Source of the DNA: Bacteroidota bacterium
Lineage (GTDB): Bacteria; Bacteroidota; Bacteroidia; AKYH767-A; OLB10
Length of the DNA: 64,000 bases
Assembly (NCBI GenBank): GCA_016713525.1
Contig: JADJOZ010000004.1
Coordinates: 186,001 to 250,000 of the forward strand
Direction of reading: 5' to 3'
Below, piece by piece: positions 46,801 through 57,800 of the stretch (position 1 is its first letter; every line of letters starts with the position of its first letter). The position numbers and the translations under genes were made by a program. The notes under the pieces were generated by a model. The model was not told the DNA's origin. It saw nothing but the letters and a program-made list of their open reading frames with translations, and did not search any database.

Positions 46801-49800
46801 AAGGATGGAACAGGAGTTAAAGACGGCGATAGGTTACAGATTTCAATGTAAAAATCTATTGTTGTATTAAGAGGAATGTTGTATGTTGATGGTGTTTTTG
46901 TAATTGTAAAGCAGTTGGTGCATAAATTACCTGTCACATTTTCACTCATGTTACTGAAATTGGTTTGATATAAAAAATCATCCCCACAATAGTTTGTTGT
47001 ATTAAGTTGTATCGAAGGTAGTTGTCCATTATACCTACATTTAGGATCTAATTTTAATTCAATTTTAAGACAATTTAATATTCCCAGGAAGCCATTTGGA
47101 TAACCTATTGCAGCTAAATCAACACTACTTAATGTCCAAATAGTTTGAGTACTATTAACTACAGTTAACGGCACACTGTTTCCGCTACAATCAGTAATGT
47201 TACATTCTAATATATCAAGAAATGGTGGCAGATTTAACAATTCAATACCAATTGGATAAACACCTCCTTGTTGTAGCGAAGTGAATTCCGCAGAAATATA
47301 AAACGGTTGACATAAAGAAAACTCATTCGGTTGAATCGATTTTGGATCCATAGCAACCGGTGTATTGATAAGTGAAATATCAAAGTTATCTACAAAGCAA
47401 GGTGTGGTACCCGATGGTGCTGGCCAACCGTCACAATTCCAGCCCCAGGTAATAGATATTGGATCCGGATTTGTTTCACACGGTTGATAAACTGCACGAA
47501 GTTCATACTGATTTAATGCGCCACTATTCATTACGGATTCCAATATGAAAACATTTGGATTGCCAGCAACAGGTTGTATTTGTGAAACAGTTGGGGCTAC
47601 TCGAAACACGCTAAATGACAAATAATTTATTCCTTGAGGGATTTCGAGAAAAACATTATAAGCTTGTGTAGAAGGAGTTCCTGCCAAGTTTAAATTTTCA
47701 ATATTAAACTCCCAAACAATTGTATTTTGAATTGCACTTTCAACGCCAGAAGCAGGAATTTGATTCAAAACTAAATGTGGAGTTATGGTAACCAGTGGAG
47801 TTAGATTATTATTTGTTAATGATCGTACGAATTGGCAACTTGTGGCATTGTACATATTCTGACAATAAATATCATTATCATTAAATTCCGGTATTAACAG
47901 TCGGAATGGAAGCGGTAGAAGCACAGACTATTTCATCTAAATTGATTTCTATTTCCATGTCCAATTTTTGATCGCTGAATATTAGTCCTGTCGGGGTATT
48001 AGTAGTTAGACACGCAGGGCCGTTAGGAAAAGAATTTACTGTGTTTAAGTTAAGCAAAAGATTCCCTAACAAATTAACTGTTAGATTGGTAAAATTATTC
48101 CATGATGCCCAATTTTCATTTGTGATGGTGCTTGTAAATTCCAGAAAATTTGTTCTGACCCTGGAATTTGAACTTGAAAGCTGAAAGCTAGGATCAATTT
48201 TAATTGTCCATGTTAGGTTTTAAAGGTGGGTATCCTATACTCGTTCGTAAATATATTTTTTAAGTTGTTTTTGCCCCAACTATAGATTTAGTATTAATAG
48301 ATATATATCTATCACAACTGTTAGGATAATATTTATAGCTTGAAAAATTAGAAATATCCGTTGAATAAAAATAATGTCGTCCACTATATTTTTCACACCA
48401 AAACATGTACGAATCCGCAAATGTTTGGTTAACAAGATTCATTGAAGGTGGATTGGGTACGGGTGTTCCAAAAGTCCACTTATCATTGTTGGCAGCAAGT
48501 TGCGAGTTAGGCATATCAAAAACTGTACTTCCATTAGGTTGAGAAGTCCCCGATAAAAACATAAAGTTAGTGATAATACTTTTCCTTACACCATCAGGGG
48601 GATGAATTGCTGTAAAGTTACCGCAGAATTCATAATGCACTTCGAGCCTGTAACGCTGACCTACTCTGAATCGATCAAACTGAAATTGAGCATTTGGATT
48701 TTCCCATATTACATCCGGGTTTGATGACCCACTAGTTCCAAATTCAAAATCCTCGTCGAAAAAAGAAAAGAACATAATATCAGTATTTAAAACTGGCAAA
48801 TATTGAATGATATTAGTTGAAGTTTGCATGTGAACCATAGTTTCAAAATTACTACTTATTGCTCCACCAAATGCATCACAATCCCTACAGTTTACAGGGT
48901 TAGGGGTTTGTGTTGGCGCATCGATGTAAAAACGAATATCTGTTATGCGGATATTTAATCCGCTGATCGCATCTTTATGCGGCATTACGCGTTCTAAATG
49001 TAACCATTTTAGTATTGCACCATTAGCAACCATATCATCTTCATACAAATAGCCATCAGGTGTTTCACCATCTATGAATGTTGCAATGAGCTGATCTTCT
49101 AGTAAATCGCCATGGAAAGATGAAAGTGAATCGATTTTATTGAAATTAGAATAGTTTGGTGAAACAGGAGTAAGCGGAATATCTGCAATTCCATCATCAT
49201 TGTCATCAATATATCCGTAAGTGGTTCTATGCAGATTGTAATCTTTGATATCGATACCAGGTGCTCCACATCCCGGGCACTGCATTTCTATAAAATCTCC
49301 TTCTCGTGATAAGGGCAACCATTCAAGGGATGGCGTGGTACTAACAATTGTTTTGTTGTAGCAAGCTCCAGTAGGATTGGGAAGAAGTGAAAATGTAACG
49401 TGATAATTTGAAACAGCCTGATTAAATGGACCGCAACAGGAATTTAGCCTAAAATTGAATTTACCGGCATTTAAAAAATTTGCTGGATTAGCTACATCAG
49501 ATAAATCATAATAGAAATCATATTTCCCAGAATCGCACCCCACACTACATTCATCTGTGGCATCATAAATGACAGTTGCATTTGAATGAAATGGCAGGAA
49601 TGTCTGCCCCCCAAAAGTTAAACTGACTTCATTAGTAATTGGCGTAGAAATATATAAACCCGCATCTGTATGAATTCGCGCCCTTAAAAATCCTTGTGAG
49701 GGCGTACACATATTGCTGCCTTGAGAACCATTACATCCAAATGTTTGTGCCTCCCAAGCTGACATTGACAATCCATCTAAGTCAATAGCAAAGTTTACTG

Positions 49801-51413
49801 CCGGTCCAAGTGTTACAATATTAGAAGTAGTAGTACACTTGGGACCAACAGCCGTTAGATTACTAATTGAAGGAGAAAATGATAATAATTGGTCTAGTCC
49901 ATCTAATTTGAAAGCATACATACTTATTCCCCCAACAGAAGTTAAAAAAGCATTATTTGGAGATGGAGCACTAGTCACGGTTATTTCTGTAAGGCATTCA
50001 CTTTCTCCACTTAGGCCAATTATCCAATTGTTAAAAAACTTTTTCTTTGTTTAATAATTGATTGTCCTCTTCTACACATTTATAGGTTCTGAATTGAACA
50101 TGGATGGTTTCAGATGGCGGTAATGCTTCAAAGTTAAATTCGAATTGTTGAAATGAATTCGGAACTTGGCCAATGTTGTTACACAAAGTCGGATTCGTCC
50201 AATCTGTAAAACAATCAACAGATCCCGAAACCGGGTTTTGTAATGCAATACCAGTAGGATCTTCAAGATTAATTGTAGAAACACTTGGAATAACATTTAA
50301 ACTTGATCGATCGATCATTACCAAACCAGAATTAGGCCCATTATAGTATAAATTGAAACTCCCTTTCAATATTTCAGTTGTACCAGTGTTTTCAATATAA
50401 AAATCCCAATCGGTAAAATCTCCAGGGCATGAAAGATCAGTTTGGGCATCGGCTAATAATGGTGACACTCTCCTAATTGTAAGTTCTCTATTTCCGCCAT
50501 TGACAATTGTAAATTCTGTATCGAACTGTTCTTGGCAGCTAGTACAAGCATCTATAAATTGTGTATTGTCGAAACAATGCCAAGAAAATTCGACAGTTTC
50601 ATTTTCGCAAGGAAGACAGCCAGTAATTTCAATTTCCTCGCGAATATGTAAATAATAACCATGAGGGATATTTATTAAAATATTTGACGCAGTAAGAATT
50701 AGCGAATTAGTATATGAATTTGATGATGAAGCCGGATTCGGATCAGAGCTCACTTCATATGATACACTTTTTATTGAATACTTGCCTGTGCATTGAACCA
50801 CATCGTTAAAGTCAAACAAAATGTCCGCTTCTGCACCTGTATTAGAATAAGTAAAGTAAAGAAAGATATCATTTGTTCCTTGATAAATTCCAGAAAAAGC
50901 GTTTGGAGTCAAATTAACCAAATACGGATATTCCATCTGAATATTCGTTCCTGTCGTGTTTATATTTGCCCCTCCATTTATTGTCCATTCAGAATTAAAA
51001 AAAGCATTCATGTTTGAAAGAGCAGTATTTGAAAGGATTGAACAATCAACCAAAAAATCAAACTCGAATGAATTTCGAGTATCGCTTATAGTCACCTCAA
51101 ATTCATTTTTTACTGAGGTTGGAGTTAAAGTGATATTTTGAAATGAGGTATTGTCAATAATCACTTGACCTATATCATTTTGACCTGAATTGGCACACAA
51201 AGCAGTATAGATATTGTTAGAGTTAATTACTACCACCGGCTTAATTTTTAAGGTAAACGTAGTTCCAACACCATTTGGAAATGAAGCAGTATATCGATTT
51301 GCATGGCATACCTTTACTTTTGTTGGTGAAGTTATGTTGACTGAATTGGGCAATTGGCCATATAGAAGCAGGCAGTAGAATGTACCAAAAAAAGTTAAGA
51401 TTAGTGCTTTCAT
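43829..51413 (-). pseudogene. Giant secreted T9SS protein with beta-helix region, broken by at least six frameshifts
   Basis: About 7.6 kb (some 2500 codons) form one protein when the frames are joined. The signal peptide is MKALILTFFGTFYCLLLYGQ at 51413. Large beta-rich regions with cysteine pairs follow (50031-51413, then 48260-50030). A DUF11-like stretch reads ITKTPSTYNIPLNTTIDFYI. A right-handed beta-helix-like part contains NPGVEIVVEAGKTLVLENS and MDITGNHIESRSTAIDLGF. A helical segment (YTAETLWRLKRELYRNLLSD) precedes the sorting domain TARLYPNPANNSVTLVYELP and the end GKLVIIH. Frame changes fall near 50035 (T-run), 48070-48260, 47885, 45740, 45710 and 45050 (G-run). It heads the family-2 array, whose units carry its 3' end. 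Confidence 0.85.
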
Positions 51414-51968
51414 GAGTTTATATATTTAAATGTGAATTATCTTTCAAATTTTAATGAATGAAAACTGTTAACTTTAACTTTAATCCTCGGTTTTACATGC
51501 TTCAATTTCATTAATCAATAATTGAATCATCTAATAATTCTAAAGTTAGATTAACATATCCATTTATTCTAGAAAAAGATTAATTATTCACAGTTTATTA
51601 TAGCATTGAATATCAATTAGATCTGAAACTACCCCCGTATTTATACCCGAGGGAAAACCCTTGCTTTTTGAAAATCGATTTTTGAAATTCGGCGTAAAAT
51701 CGCCAATCAGCCTGCCATGGCATTAGCTTTTTTATTAATTCCGACCTTCTCTCAGTTTAAATTTGCTTTTTTATTTCATTGACACCATATTCCATGCACA
51801 ATGAACATAACCTAAGCTGAAAGCTTGTAAATAATAGCAACTTCAATAACTGAGATGTTTGTCAATTCCATGCTGCTATCACACCATACATTTATTAAAT
51901 TACCTGCACAGTTTCATTACCAGACTCATTTTTCAATTTTCCCTGCTAACATGCCGCTATTCCCTTCT
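51414..51968. other. Intergenic region without recognisable genes
   Basis: About 550 AT-rich bases separate the divergent giant gene and the amidotransferase gene. I see no gene, hairpin terminator or repeat. The start region of the giant gene (51414-51480) has no clear TAnnTTTG box. A short open frame at 51855-52136 overlaps the amidotransferase start in another frame and is not credible. Confidence 0.6.
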
Positions 51969-51999
51969 TGCATAGTAAAGCTAAAATCCTTAATTTTGC
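51969..51999 (+). promoter_or_regulatory. Bacteroidota-type promoter of the amidotransferase gene
   Basis: TTG at 51969-51971, 20 bases, then TAATTTTG at 51992-51999 (fits TAnnTTTG). It lies 34 bases before the GTG start at 52034. Confidence 0.6.
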
Positions 52000-52033
52000 T
52001 CTTTAATATCATTGCCGGTAGCCGAAGCACTCT

Positions 52034-52845
52034 GTGGAACCAATTAAAGTTGCTATTCTCGATTTATACAACAATCACCCGAATCAGGGTATGCGCTGCA
52101 TCAAGCAGATTGTTGAAGAACAGGTTTTTCCTATAGAATGGAAGGTTTTTGATGTGCGGGCTAAAAATGAAATTCCCGACTTAAGTTACGATGTTTATAT
52201 CTCATCCGGTGGGCCGGGAAATCCTTTGGTTGGGGATGAGGAATGGGATCGGAAATGGACTTCCTGATGGATGCCATTTTTGCGCACAATAAGGTTCCCG
52301 GAAACACTAAAAAATATGTGTTTCTCATCTGCCATTCTTTTCAGATGATGATCAATCATTTTAAACTGGCTGAAATAACCAAACGAAAATCTACTGCCTT
52401 CGGAATTTTTCCGGTTCATAAAACTGCAATTGGTGATGACGAAGCGCTGCTGGTAAATTTACCCGAACCTTTTTATGCCGTCGATTCACGCGATTATCAG
52501 GTTATTCAACCCGATGCAGCAAGAATGGAGGAATTAGGCGCCCGATTGCTGTGCATCGAAAAAGATCGCCCGCATGTCCCCTATGAACGGGCAACAATGG
52601 GCATCCGGTTTTCTGATGAGGTAATCGGATTTCAATTTCATCCCGAAGCAGATGTTTTTGGAATGAACCTTTACTTCCAGCGAAGCGACAAAAAAAAGCA
52701 GGTAATAGAAACTCATGGACTTAAAAAGTATGAGGAAATGCTCGATTATCTGAAAGATAAAAACAAAATTCAACTTACGTATGCAACCGTTTTACCCGGT
52801 TTTCTGCGGTTGAGCATGATGAAGCTGCGTAATTTTACTTTTTAA
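52034..52845 (+). pseudogene. Class I glutamine amidotransferase-like protein, one frameshift
   Basis: Two frames make one protein of about 270 residues. The first, from GTG 52034 (MEPIKVAILDLYNNHPNQGM ... YDVYISSGGPGNPLVG), has the SGGPG loop of class I amidotransferases. The second supplies VFLICHSFQMMINHF with the nucleophile-elbow cysteine and VIGFQFHPEADVFG with the catalytic His-x-Glu. The frame changes between 52243 and 52267. Such domains hydrolyse glutamine to pass ammonia to a partner synthetase. No GMP- or CTP-synthase body is attached. The next gene, 54 bases on and co-directional, encodes an ATP-grasp-like ligase, a likely partner. The C-terminal part (KKYEEMLDYLKDKNK ... LPGFLRLSMMKL) is unfamiliar. 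Confidence 0.82.
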
Positions 52846-52849
52846 TTAG

Positions 52850-52879
52850 TTGCAGTTTACCGACTTTCTTTTATATTTG
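52850..52879 (+). promoter_or_regulatory. Consensus promoter of the ATP-grasp-like gene
   Basis: TTG at 52850-52852, a 19-bp spacer and TATATTTG at 52872-52879 match the Bacteroidota sigma-factor consensus exactly. It begins five bases after the amidotransferase stop, so the second gene can be expressed on its own. Confidence 0.8.
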
Positions 52880-52899
52880 TATTTACTAATTGTTTCGTC

Positions 52900-54086
52900 A
52901 TGATTCCGAATCTCCGTGATCCCTTTAATGCTGCCTATACCGATGAAAAATATAAAAGTCTGGTGCATGATTTAAACCAGTATGCAGGTGAAAAAATTCC
53001 GTTTCGTATTGCCGAAACTCCGGTATTCGTTCCTGCTGTTCTGAAAAATAAATTAACCGATGCCTGCGCCCGCATCATTGATGTGATTAAACAACCCGGT
53101 TTTCGGGAACTTACTAACCGGGCAATTCCTCAAAATCTTTTTGTCCCCGGCGAAACCAATAAATCCATGTGGCTGGCATTCGATTTCGCTATTTGTCGCG
53201 ATTCAAACTGGCAACTCGATCCACAACTGATCGAAATGCAGGGCTTCCCTTCTCTCTTTTTTATCAACACCTCCTGGCAGAAGCATACCGAAAAACTTAT
53301 AACATATCCGAATCTGTAAGTCATCTGTTCAATCATAATGATAACGGCTATGTGGCTCACATGAAGAAATTATTTCTCAATGGTCACAACCCTGAAAATG
53401 TAATTCTTCTCGAAGTAGAACCGGAAAAACAAAATACAAGAATCGATTTTCTGGCAACTTTTTTAAATACCGGCGTACGTCCCGTTTGCATCAGTAAAGT
53501 AAAACGGGAAGGCAAACATTTATACTATGAATTAGATGGCCGCCGAATTGATGTTCACCGCATTTATAACAGAGTAATTTTCGACGAATTTCAAAAACGT
53601 ACCGATCTGCATTGCGAGTTTAATCTCACCGAAGAAGTAGATGTTGAATGGGCCGGACATCCAAACTGGTTTTTTCGTATCAGTAAATTTACCATGCCAT
53701 TCCTTAATAATCCCTTCGTTCCCGAAACAAAATTTCTGCACGAATTAAAATCTATTCCAGTCGACCTTGAAAATTATGTTTTAAAACCTCTCTTCTCTTT
53801 TTCCGGAAGTGGTGTGATTTTCCATGTTAAAAAAGAAGACATCGATCAGATCAAAGATCCGGAAAACTGGATACTGCAACGCAAAGTTACTTACGAACCT
53901 GTCCTCACCGCACCCGATGGAAATGTTAAAACTGAAATACGAATGTTGTACAGTTGGGAAGAAAAGGATGAAGACCCTCAGTTAATTATCAATATGGCAC
54001 GACTTAGCAAAGGTGAAATGATTGGCGTGAAATATAATAAAGATAAAAACTGGGTTGGTGGTAGTGTAGGATTTTTTGAAATGTAA
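52900..54086 (+). pseudogene. ATP-grasp-like ligase, one frameshift
   Basis: Two frames join at the T-run 53257-53262 (one T short) to give about 395 residues: MIPNLRDPFNAAYTDEKYKS to LIEMQGFPSLFF, then YQHLLAEAYRKTYN to GGSVGFFEM. Motifs of an ATP-grasp fold are visible: YNRVIFDEF, PNWFFRISKF, VPETKFL, ENYVLKPLFSFSGSGV (lysine plus glycine-rich loop), WILQRKV and, near the end, TEIRMLY and INMARLSKG (Arg and Asn of the metal/ATP site). ATP-grasp enzymes join a carboxylate to an amine or thiol using ATP. The substrate is unknown. The amidotransferase in front could supply ammonia. I do not recognise a named family. Confidence 0.75.
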
Positions 54087-54099
54087 TTTTCTATAACTC

Positions 54100-55098
54100 T
54101 CAGCTACCAAATAATTTTTTACGGATCTGTCCTATGTTCTTTAATCGCTTCAGATTAAAAAATAAGGCTAACCCCAATTTAACGGGCATCATCAAACGTA
54201 TAAAAAATACTTTAGCATCAGATCCCTTTTTACCGGAGATTTCATAACCTGCCTTACGCATATTCTCCGCATTGATGGCTTCACAAATCTGAATTTCCTC
54301 ATCACTCAAGCCGCCTTTGTTCCATTGGCCGGTTTTTTTGGTATCGATTCCACGTGTTTGCACTGCATCCTGAAAATTAGATGATCCCACAACAGGAATA
54401 TCGAGTAATGCAGAAGAATAATTGATGCCACAGAATTGACTCACCTCAGCAATTACGCGCTCGGGATTTCCAATCAACTTTTCATAGTAAACCATCTTTA
54501 CAGCAGGATGATTTTCATATTTCAATCCTTCATTAAAAGTAGCATTCCATATTCTGCTGATGGTAACCGGGTGGTAATTCAGCCTAGCTCTAACCGATTC
54601 CCAAAATGGAATTTCACCTCCGGAAAGTGCCCGTCGCTTCCATTTATTTTTCTGCGACAAAAGTACTTCCCTCGGATCTCGAACCATAATCAGAATTTTA
54701 GATTCAGGAATATGAGCTAATATGGAAGCAATCGAAAAAATATTCTGCGGCGTTTGTTTGCACGGAATCGATTTGCCATGAAGCTTACTTTCGTTCAAAC
54801 AAAATTGCTTGTACAATTCGATTTGGGAAATTCCATCCTTTCCCGCTAAAGCAACTTTTGCTTCCGCAAGAAAAGGTTGCGGATTTCGGTCACCGAAATA
54901 ACCATTTCGTTGTACAGCACACAATCCTGCATATAATAAAACCGATTTCTCAGTCGATAAAACATCCGTTGGTTCACCTTTTACCAATTCATCAAAAAAA
55001 TGTAATTCCTGAAAAGTAAAAACATTGGCATGATTGCCAAGTATTCTCGACATCATGGTAGTCCCCGATCGGCTGTTGCCTGTGATAAATAGAAACAT
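54100..55098 (-). CDS. Sulfotransferase family protein (PAPS-dependent), copy 1
   Basis: The 332-residue protein starts MFLFITGNSRSGTTMMSRIL, with SRSGTT as the 5'-phosphosulfate-binding loop of PAPS sulfotransferases. ILIMVRDPREVLLSQKNKWK provides the 3'-phosphate-binding motif, and HFFDELVKGEP and the region around MVYYEKLIGNPERVIAEV are typical of the family. It would move sulfate from PAPS to a hydroxyl or amino group of a glycan or other acceptor. The ATG at 55098 is chosen because it places the binding loop at residues 8-13; an upstream in-frame ATG adds a sequence with no family similarity. It is convergent with the ATP-grasp gene and divergent from the GH51-like gene. Confidence 0.87.
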   Translation of the reverse strand: MFLFITGNSRSGTTMMSRILGNHANVFTFQELHFFDELVKGEPTDVLSTEKSVLLYAGLCAVQRNGYFGDRNPQPFLAEAKVALAGKDGISQIELYKQFCLNESKLHGKSIPCKQTPQNIFSIASILAHIPESKILIMVRDPREVLLSQKNKWKRRALSGGEIPFWESVRARLNYHPVTISRIWNATFNEGLKYENHPAVKMVYYEKLIGNPERVIAEVSQFCGINYSSALLDIPVVGSSNFQDAVQTRGIDTKKTGQWNKGGLSDEEIQICEAINAENMRKAGYEISGKKGSDAKVFFIRLMMPVKLGLALFFNLKRLKNIGQIRKKLFGS

Positions 55099-55233
55099 CT
55101 TAGTCTGCAAAGATGAGAAAAAGCCGGCAATGGCAAAACCTTTGACCTGCAAAAGGCTGAATTAGCTGCAATTGACTATGAAAACCCACCTTTTGAAACC
55201 TTTTTTTTTACTTTTGAAGAAATATTTCCTATC

Positions 55234-56811
55234 ATGAACAGATTCCATCACACCATAATCAGCCAACTCTTCCTCATTGCATTGCTTTTCACTTCAACGG
55301 GTTGCAAGGGACAAGCAGGTAAGAAACCAAAAAATCAAAGTGGCAATGCTGCCATTTCTGCTTCAGTCATAAAAGTTACTGCCGACAAAGTTACTTTTCA
55401 GGTTAATGATCATTTAAATGGCTTCAATGCCCAAATGATGCGTGGGCCATCGTGGAAAACACCCGGATTTGCCGATAAAGTTGCTTCCCTCAACCCAAAA
55501 CTGATTCGTTATCCCGGTGGTACCGTTGCCAGTTTCTGGGATTGGAAAACGGGATGGCTGATGAATGTGAAAACACTGAAAAAAGAATGGAGCAATATCC
55601 CAAAAAGTCCGATTTTACTGGATGATCTGAAATTTGCCTGCGATCAAACCGGTGCAAATCCTGTATTCGTTTTGAATATGGTCAACTCCGAATTAAGCTA
55701 TCAGATGGAAATGTTGCGTTATGCCAAATCGATAGGACTAAAAGTGGCTTTTGTAGAACTCGACAACGAATTGTATATCGGCGAATCCTATTATGTAAGC
55801 AGGTTTCCTACCGGAGCAAGTTACGCTCAGGAGGCAAATACCTGGATTGAGGCTATTAAAAAAGAATTTCCCGGAGTAAAAGTCGCTGTGGTTGGTTATT
55901 CATCACGTGAAAGTGCCGGTCAGAAAGAGAAAAAACATCAGGCACGAACCGATAACTGGAATTCTCAGGTTATTCAAAATGTGAAGAATGCCGATGGAAT
56001 GACTTTTCATGTTTATGGTGGCTCCGGTTTAAAATTTCTTGCCAAAGCAGCCGCCAAAGCCGCTCCTGCCGATGATGATGATGAAGATGGCGTTTCACCA
56101 AGTGAAAGCTATCAGACAGCATTCGAAAAACAAGGTAGCGTAGGTATTATTCTGGGCAACCCATTTGCCCGCTGGAACAGTGCCTCTACTTATGATTACA
56201 AATTATTGCCTCCCGGTATGAAAGCCTGGATCACAGAATACAATTTGTTTGAAAAAGAAGGTGTTGTTGCCGGCACCTGGACGCATGGATTGTATGCAAT
56301 TTCTCAAACGTTAATGTTTATGGAAAATCCGCTTACAGAATTGTTTTGCTATCACAACCTGACAACCTCTGCTCAATTTGCAGCTATTTACAACAATGCG
56401 CAGGGACTCGACAAAGCAGTAAAGAAGCAACCCACAACACCATTAACACTAACGGCTCCAGGACATACGCTGGAGTTGGCTGGTAAATTTTTAAAGCATG
56501 GTGGCACTGCAACTAAATTACAATTCCCTGGAAATCCCCAGCTTGCAGCCTCACGTGGTCAGAAGTATCCAGCATTGAATGGTTGGATGGTAACTCATGC
56601 AAAAGGAAAAAGTGTAATTGTAATAAACTTATCTTCCGAATCTAAAAAAATAGATTGCTCCTCATTATTAACAGGAAGTATTACATGGAATCAAAAATAT
56701 GCAGGGCCTCTTAAACAAATTGCTAAAGATGGTGATGTGAAACTTGCAGGAGGTTCCGGAAGCATGGTAAATCTGGAGCCCTATTCGGTTACTTTAATAG
56801 AAGGAAATTAA
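55234..56811 (+). CDS. GH51-like glycoside hydrolase lipoprotein
   Basis: The 525-residue protein opens with a lipoprotein signal (MNRFHHTIISQLFLIALLFT, then STGC with Cys24). The TIM-barrel body has LIRYPGGTVASFWDWKTGW and FVELDNELYIGESYY, where the Glu of the DNE motif fits the acid/base of clan GH-A enzymes. WITEYNLFEKEG fits the nucleophile position, and HVYGGSG-type strands lie between. The C-terminal part (APGHTLELAGKFLK ... LEPYSVTLIEG) is the beta-sandwich seen in alpha-L-arabinofuranosidase-like (GH51/GH79-type) proteins. Substrate is not predictable. An Asp-rich insert DDDDED sits near residue 285. It lies between sulfotransferase genes and overlaps the next gene by four bases convergently, so it may act on the same glycan. 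Confidence 0.8.
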   Translation: MNRFHHTIISQLFLIALLFTSTGCKGQAGKKPKNQSGNAAISASVIKVTADKVTFQVNDHLNGFNAQMMRGPSWKTPGFADKVASLNPKLIRYPGGTVASFWDWKTGWLMNVKTLKKEWSNIPKSPILLDDLKFACDQTGANPVFVLNMVNSELSYQMEMLRYAKSIGLKVAFVELDNELYIGESYYVSRFPTGASYAQEANTWIEAIKKEFPGVKVAVVGYSSRESAGQKEKKHQARTDNWNSQVIQNVKNADGMTFHVYGGSGLKFLAKAAAKAAPADDDDEDGVSPSESYQTAFEKQGSVGIILGNPFARWNSASTYDYKLLPPGMKAWITEYNLFEKEGVVAGTWTHGLYAISQTLMFMENPLTELFCYHNLTTSAQFAAIYNNAQGLDKAVKKQPTTPLTLTAPGHTLELAGKFLKHGGTATKLQFPGNPQLAASRGQKYPALNGWMVTHAKGKSVIVINLSSESKKIDCSSLLTGSITWNQKYAGPLKQIAKDGDVKLAGGSGSMVNLEPYSVTLIEGN

Positions 56812-57800
56812 GCCGTATAACCAAGCTTTAACGATAATTCCGAAATCGCCGGCTGCAGTATTGCGTGCACCTCAGCATTCGGATTTCCTTTGGAGGGATG
56901 CAAAACTTTTTGTGCATAATTAAGCATTCCGGAATCTGATTCTAATCCACAAAATTGGTTGATTTTTTCAAGCGTTGCTGCAGCATTGGTAGTCAGTGCT
57001 TCATACGAAACCGGCAACACCTGATCAGGGAACTGTTGCATCATTTTCAATCCCTGATTCATAGTCAGAATCCATTCTACAGCGGCCTTATCCGATTCTG
57101 AGGTTAATCCATTAATAAGTTGTTGATGTGGTGCCAGATATTCATCAACAGGCACCAGTTGATTAAGTATTAATTTCCATTTTCTATTTTCAACACCCCA
57201 CCAATTTTCAGATGCTGTAACATCATGGTGATCAGCCGACCATTTGGCTGTAGAAGAAATTGTCTCAGCTGCATTTCGGTACAAAAAAATAAATTTTGGC
57301 TTGTCGAATATGGCATTCAAAAACGGAATTCTGAAAATCATTTCAGGATACTTGTCGACTACAAAGTTTTCTCCGGTAAGTCGAAGAAATGTTGAATAAA
57401 TTCCCAGCACTTTTTGCTTCACACTTACATCGGCATCAGCTGCTGTCAGATAAAATCGCCCCTCTGTTTTTGAATAGCTGCCAATTAAATCATCCTCATG
57501 ATGCGCAACATTCCAAATTGCTTTGGGTTCATTCATAAATCCGAGTTGGTGATGTACCGATAAAACCATTCCAAGAACAGTTGACCCGCTGCGTCCGGTT
57601 CCGGTAATAAAAACAGGATTTTTTGCTGAAGGAATTATAGTAGAAGAACTAGCTTTACGCAGAAAGAAAAAAGTAATTGGATTGAACCATCGGCCACTGG
57701 TAGTTGCCGGACGACCTTCAAAGAAAAAATAAGAGAGTAACCGGATGTAAGTTTTGGAGAATGAATTACTGATGTACTCCCTTGTCAATTGAGCAATCAT
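56808..57800 (-). CDS. Sulfotransferase family protein, copy 2
   Basis: The 330-residue protein has PVFITGTGRSGSTVLGMVLS, the 5'-phosphosulfate loop (GRSGST), and FIFLYRNAAETISSTAKWS as a 3'-phosphate-type segment. Towards the C-terminus YEALTTNAAATLEKINQFCG is the family-typical region after the 'Y(E/D)xL' motif. Its start overlaps the stop of copy 3 by four bases (ATGA, 57797-57800), so it is translationally coupled as the last gene of the minus-strand polysaccharide operon. It is more distant from copies 3 and 4 than they are from each other. Confidence 0.85.
   Translation of the reverse strand: MIAQLTREYISNSFSKTYIRLLSYFFFEGRPATTSGRWFNPITFFFLRKASSSTIIPSAKNPVFITGTGRSGSTVLGMVLSVHHQLGFMNEPKAIWNVAHHEDDLIGSYSKTEGRFYLTAADADVSVKQKVLGIYSTFLRLTGENFVVDKYPEMIFRIPFLNAIFDKPKFIFLYRNAAETISSTAKWSADHHDVTASENWWGVENRKWKLILNQLVPVDEYLAPHQQLINGLTSESDKAAVEWILTMNQGLKMMQQFPDQVLPVSYEALTTNAAATLEKINQFCGLESDSGMLNYAQKVLHPSKGNPNAEVHAILQPAISELSLKLGYTA

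Noticed and set aside
51855..52136. 93-codon frame before the amidotransferase
   Set aside because: It overlaps the real gene in another frame, has no recognisable domain and no promoter of its own.
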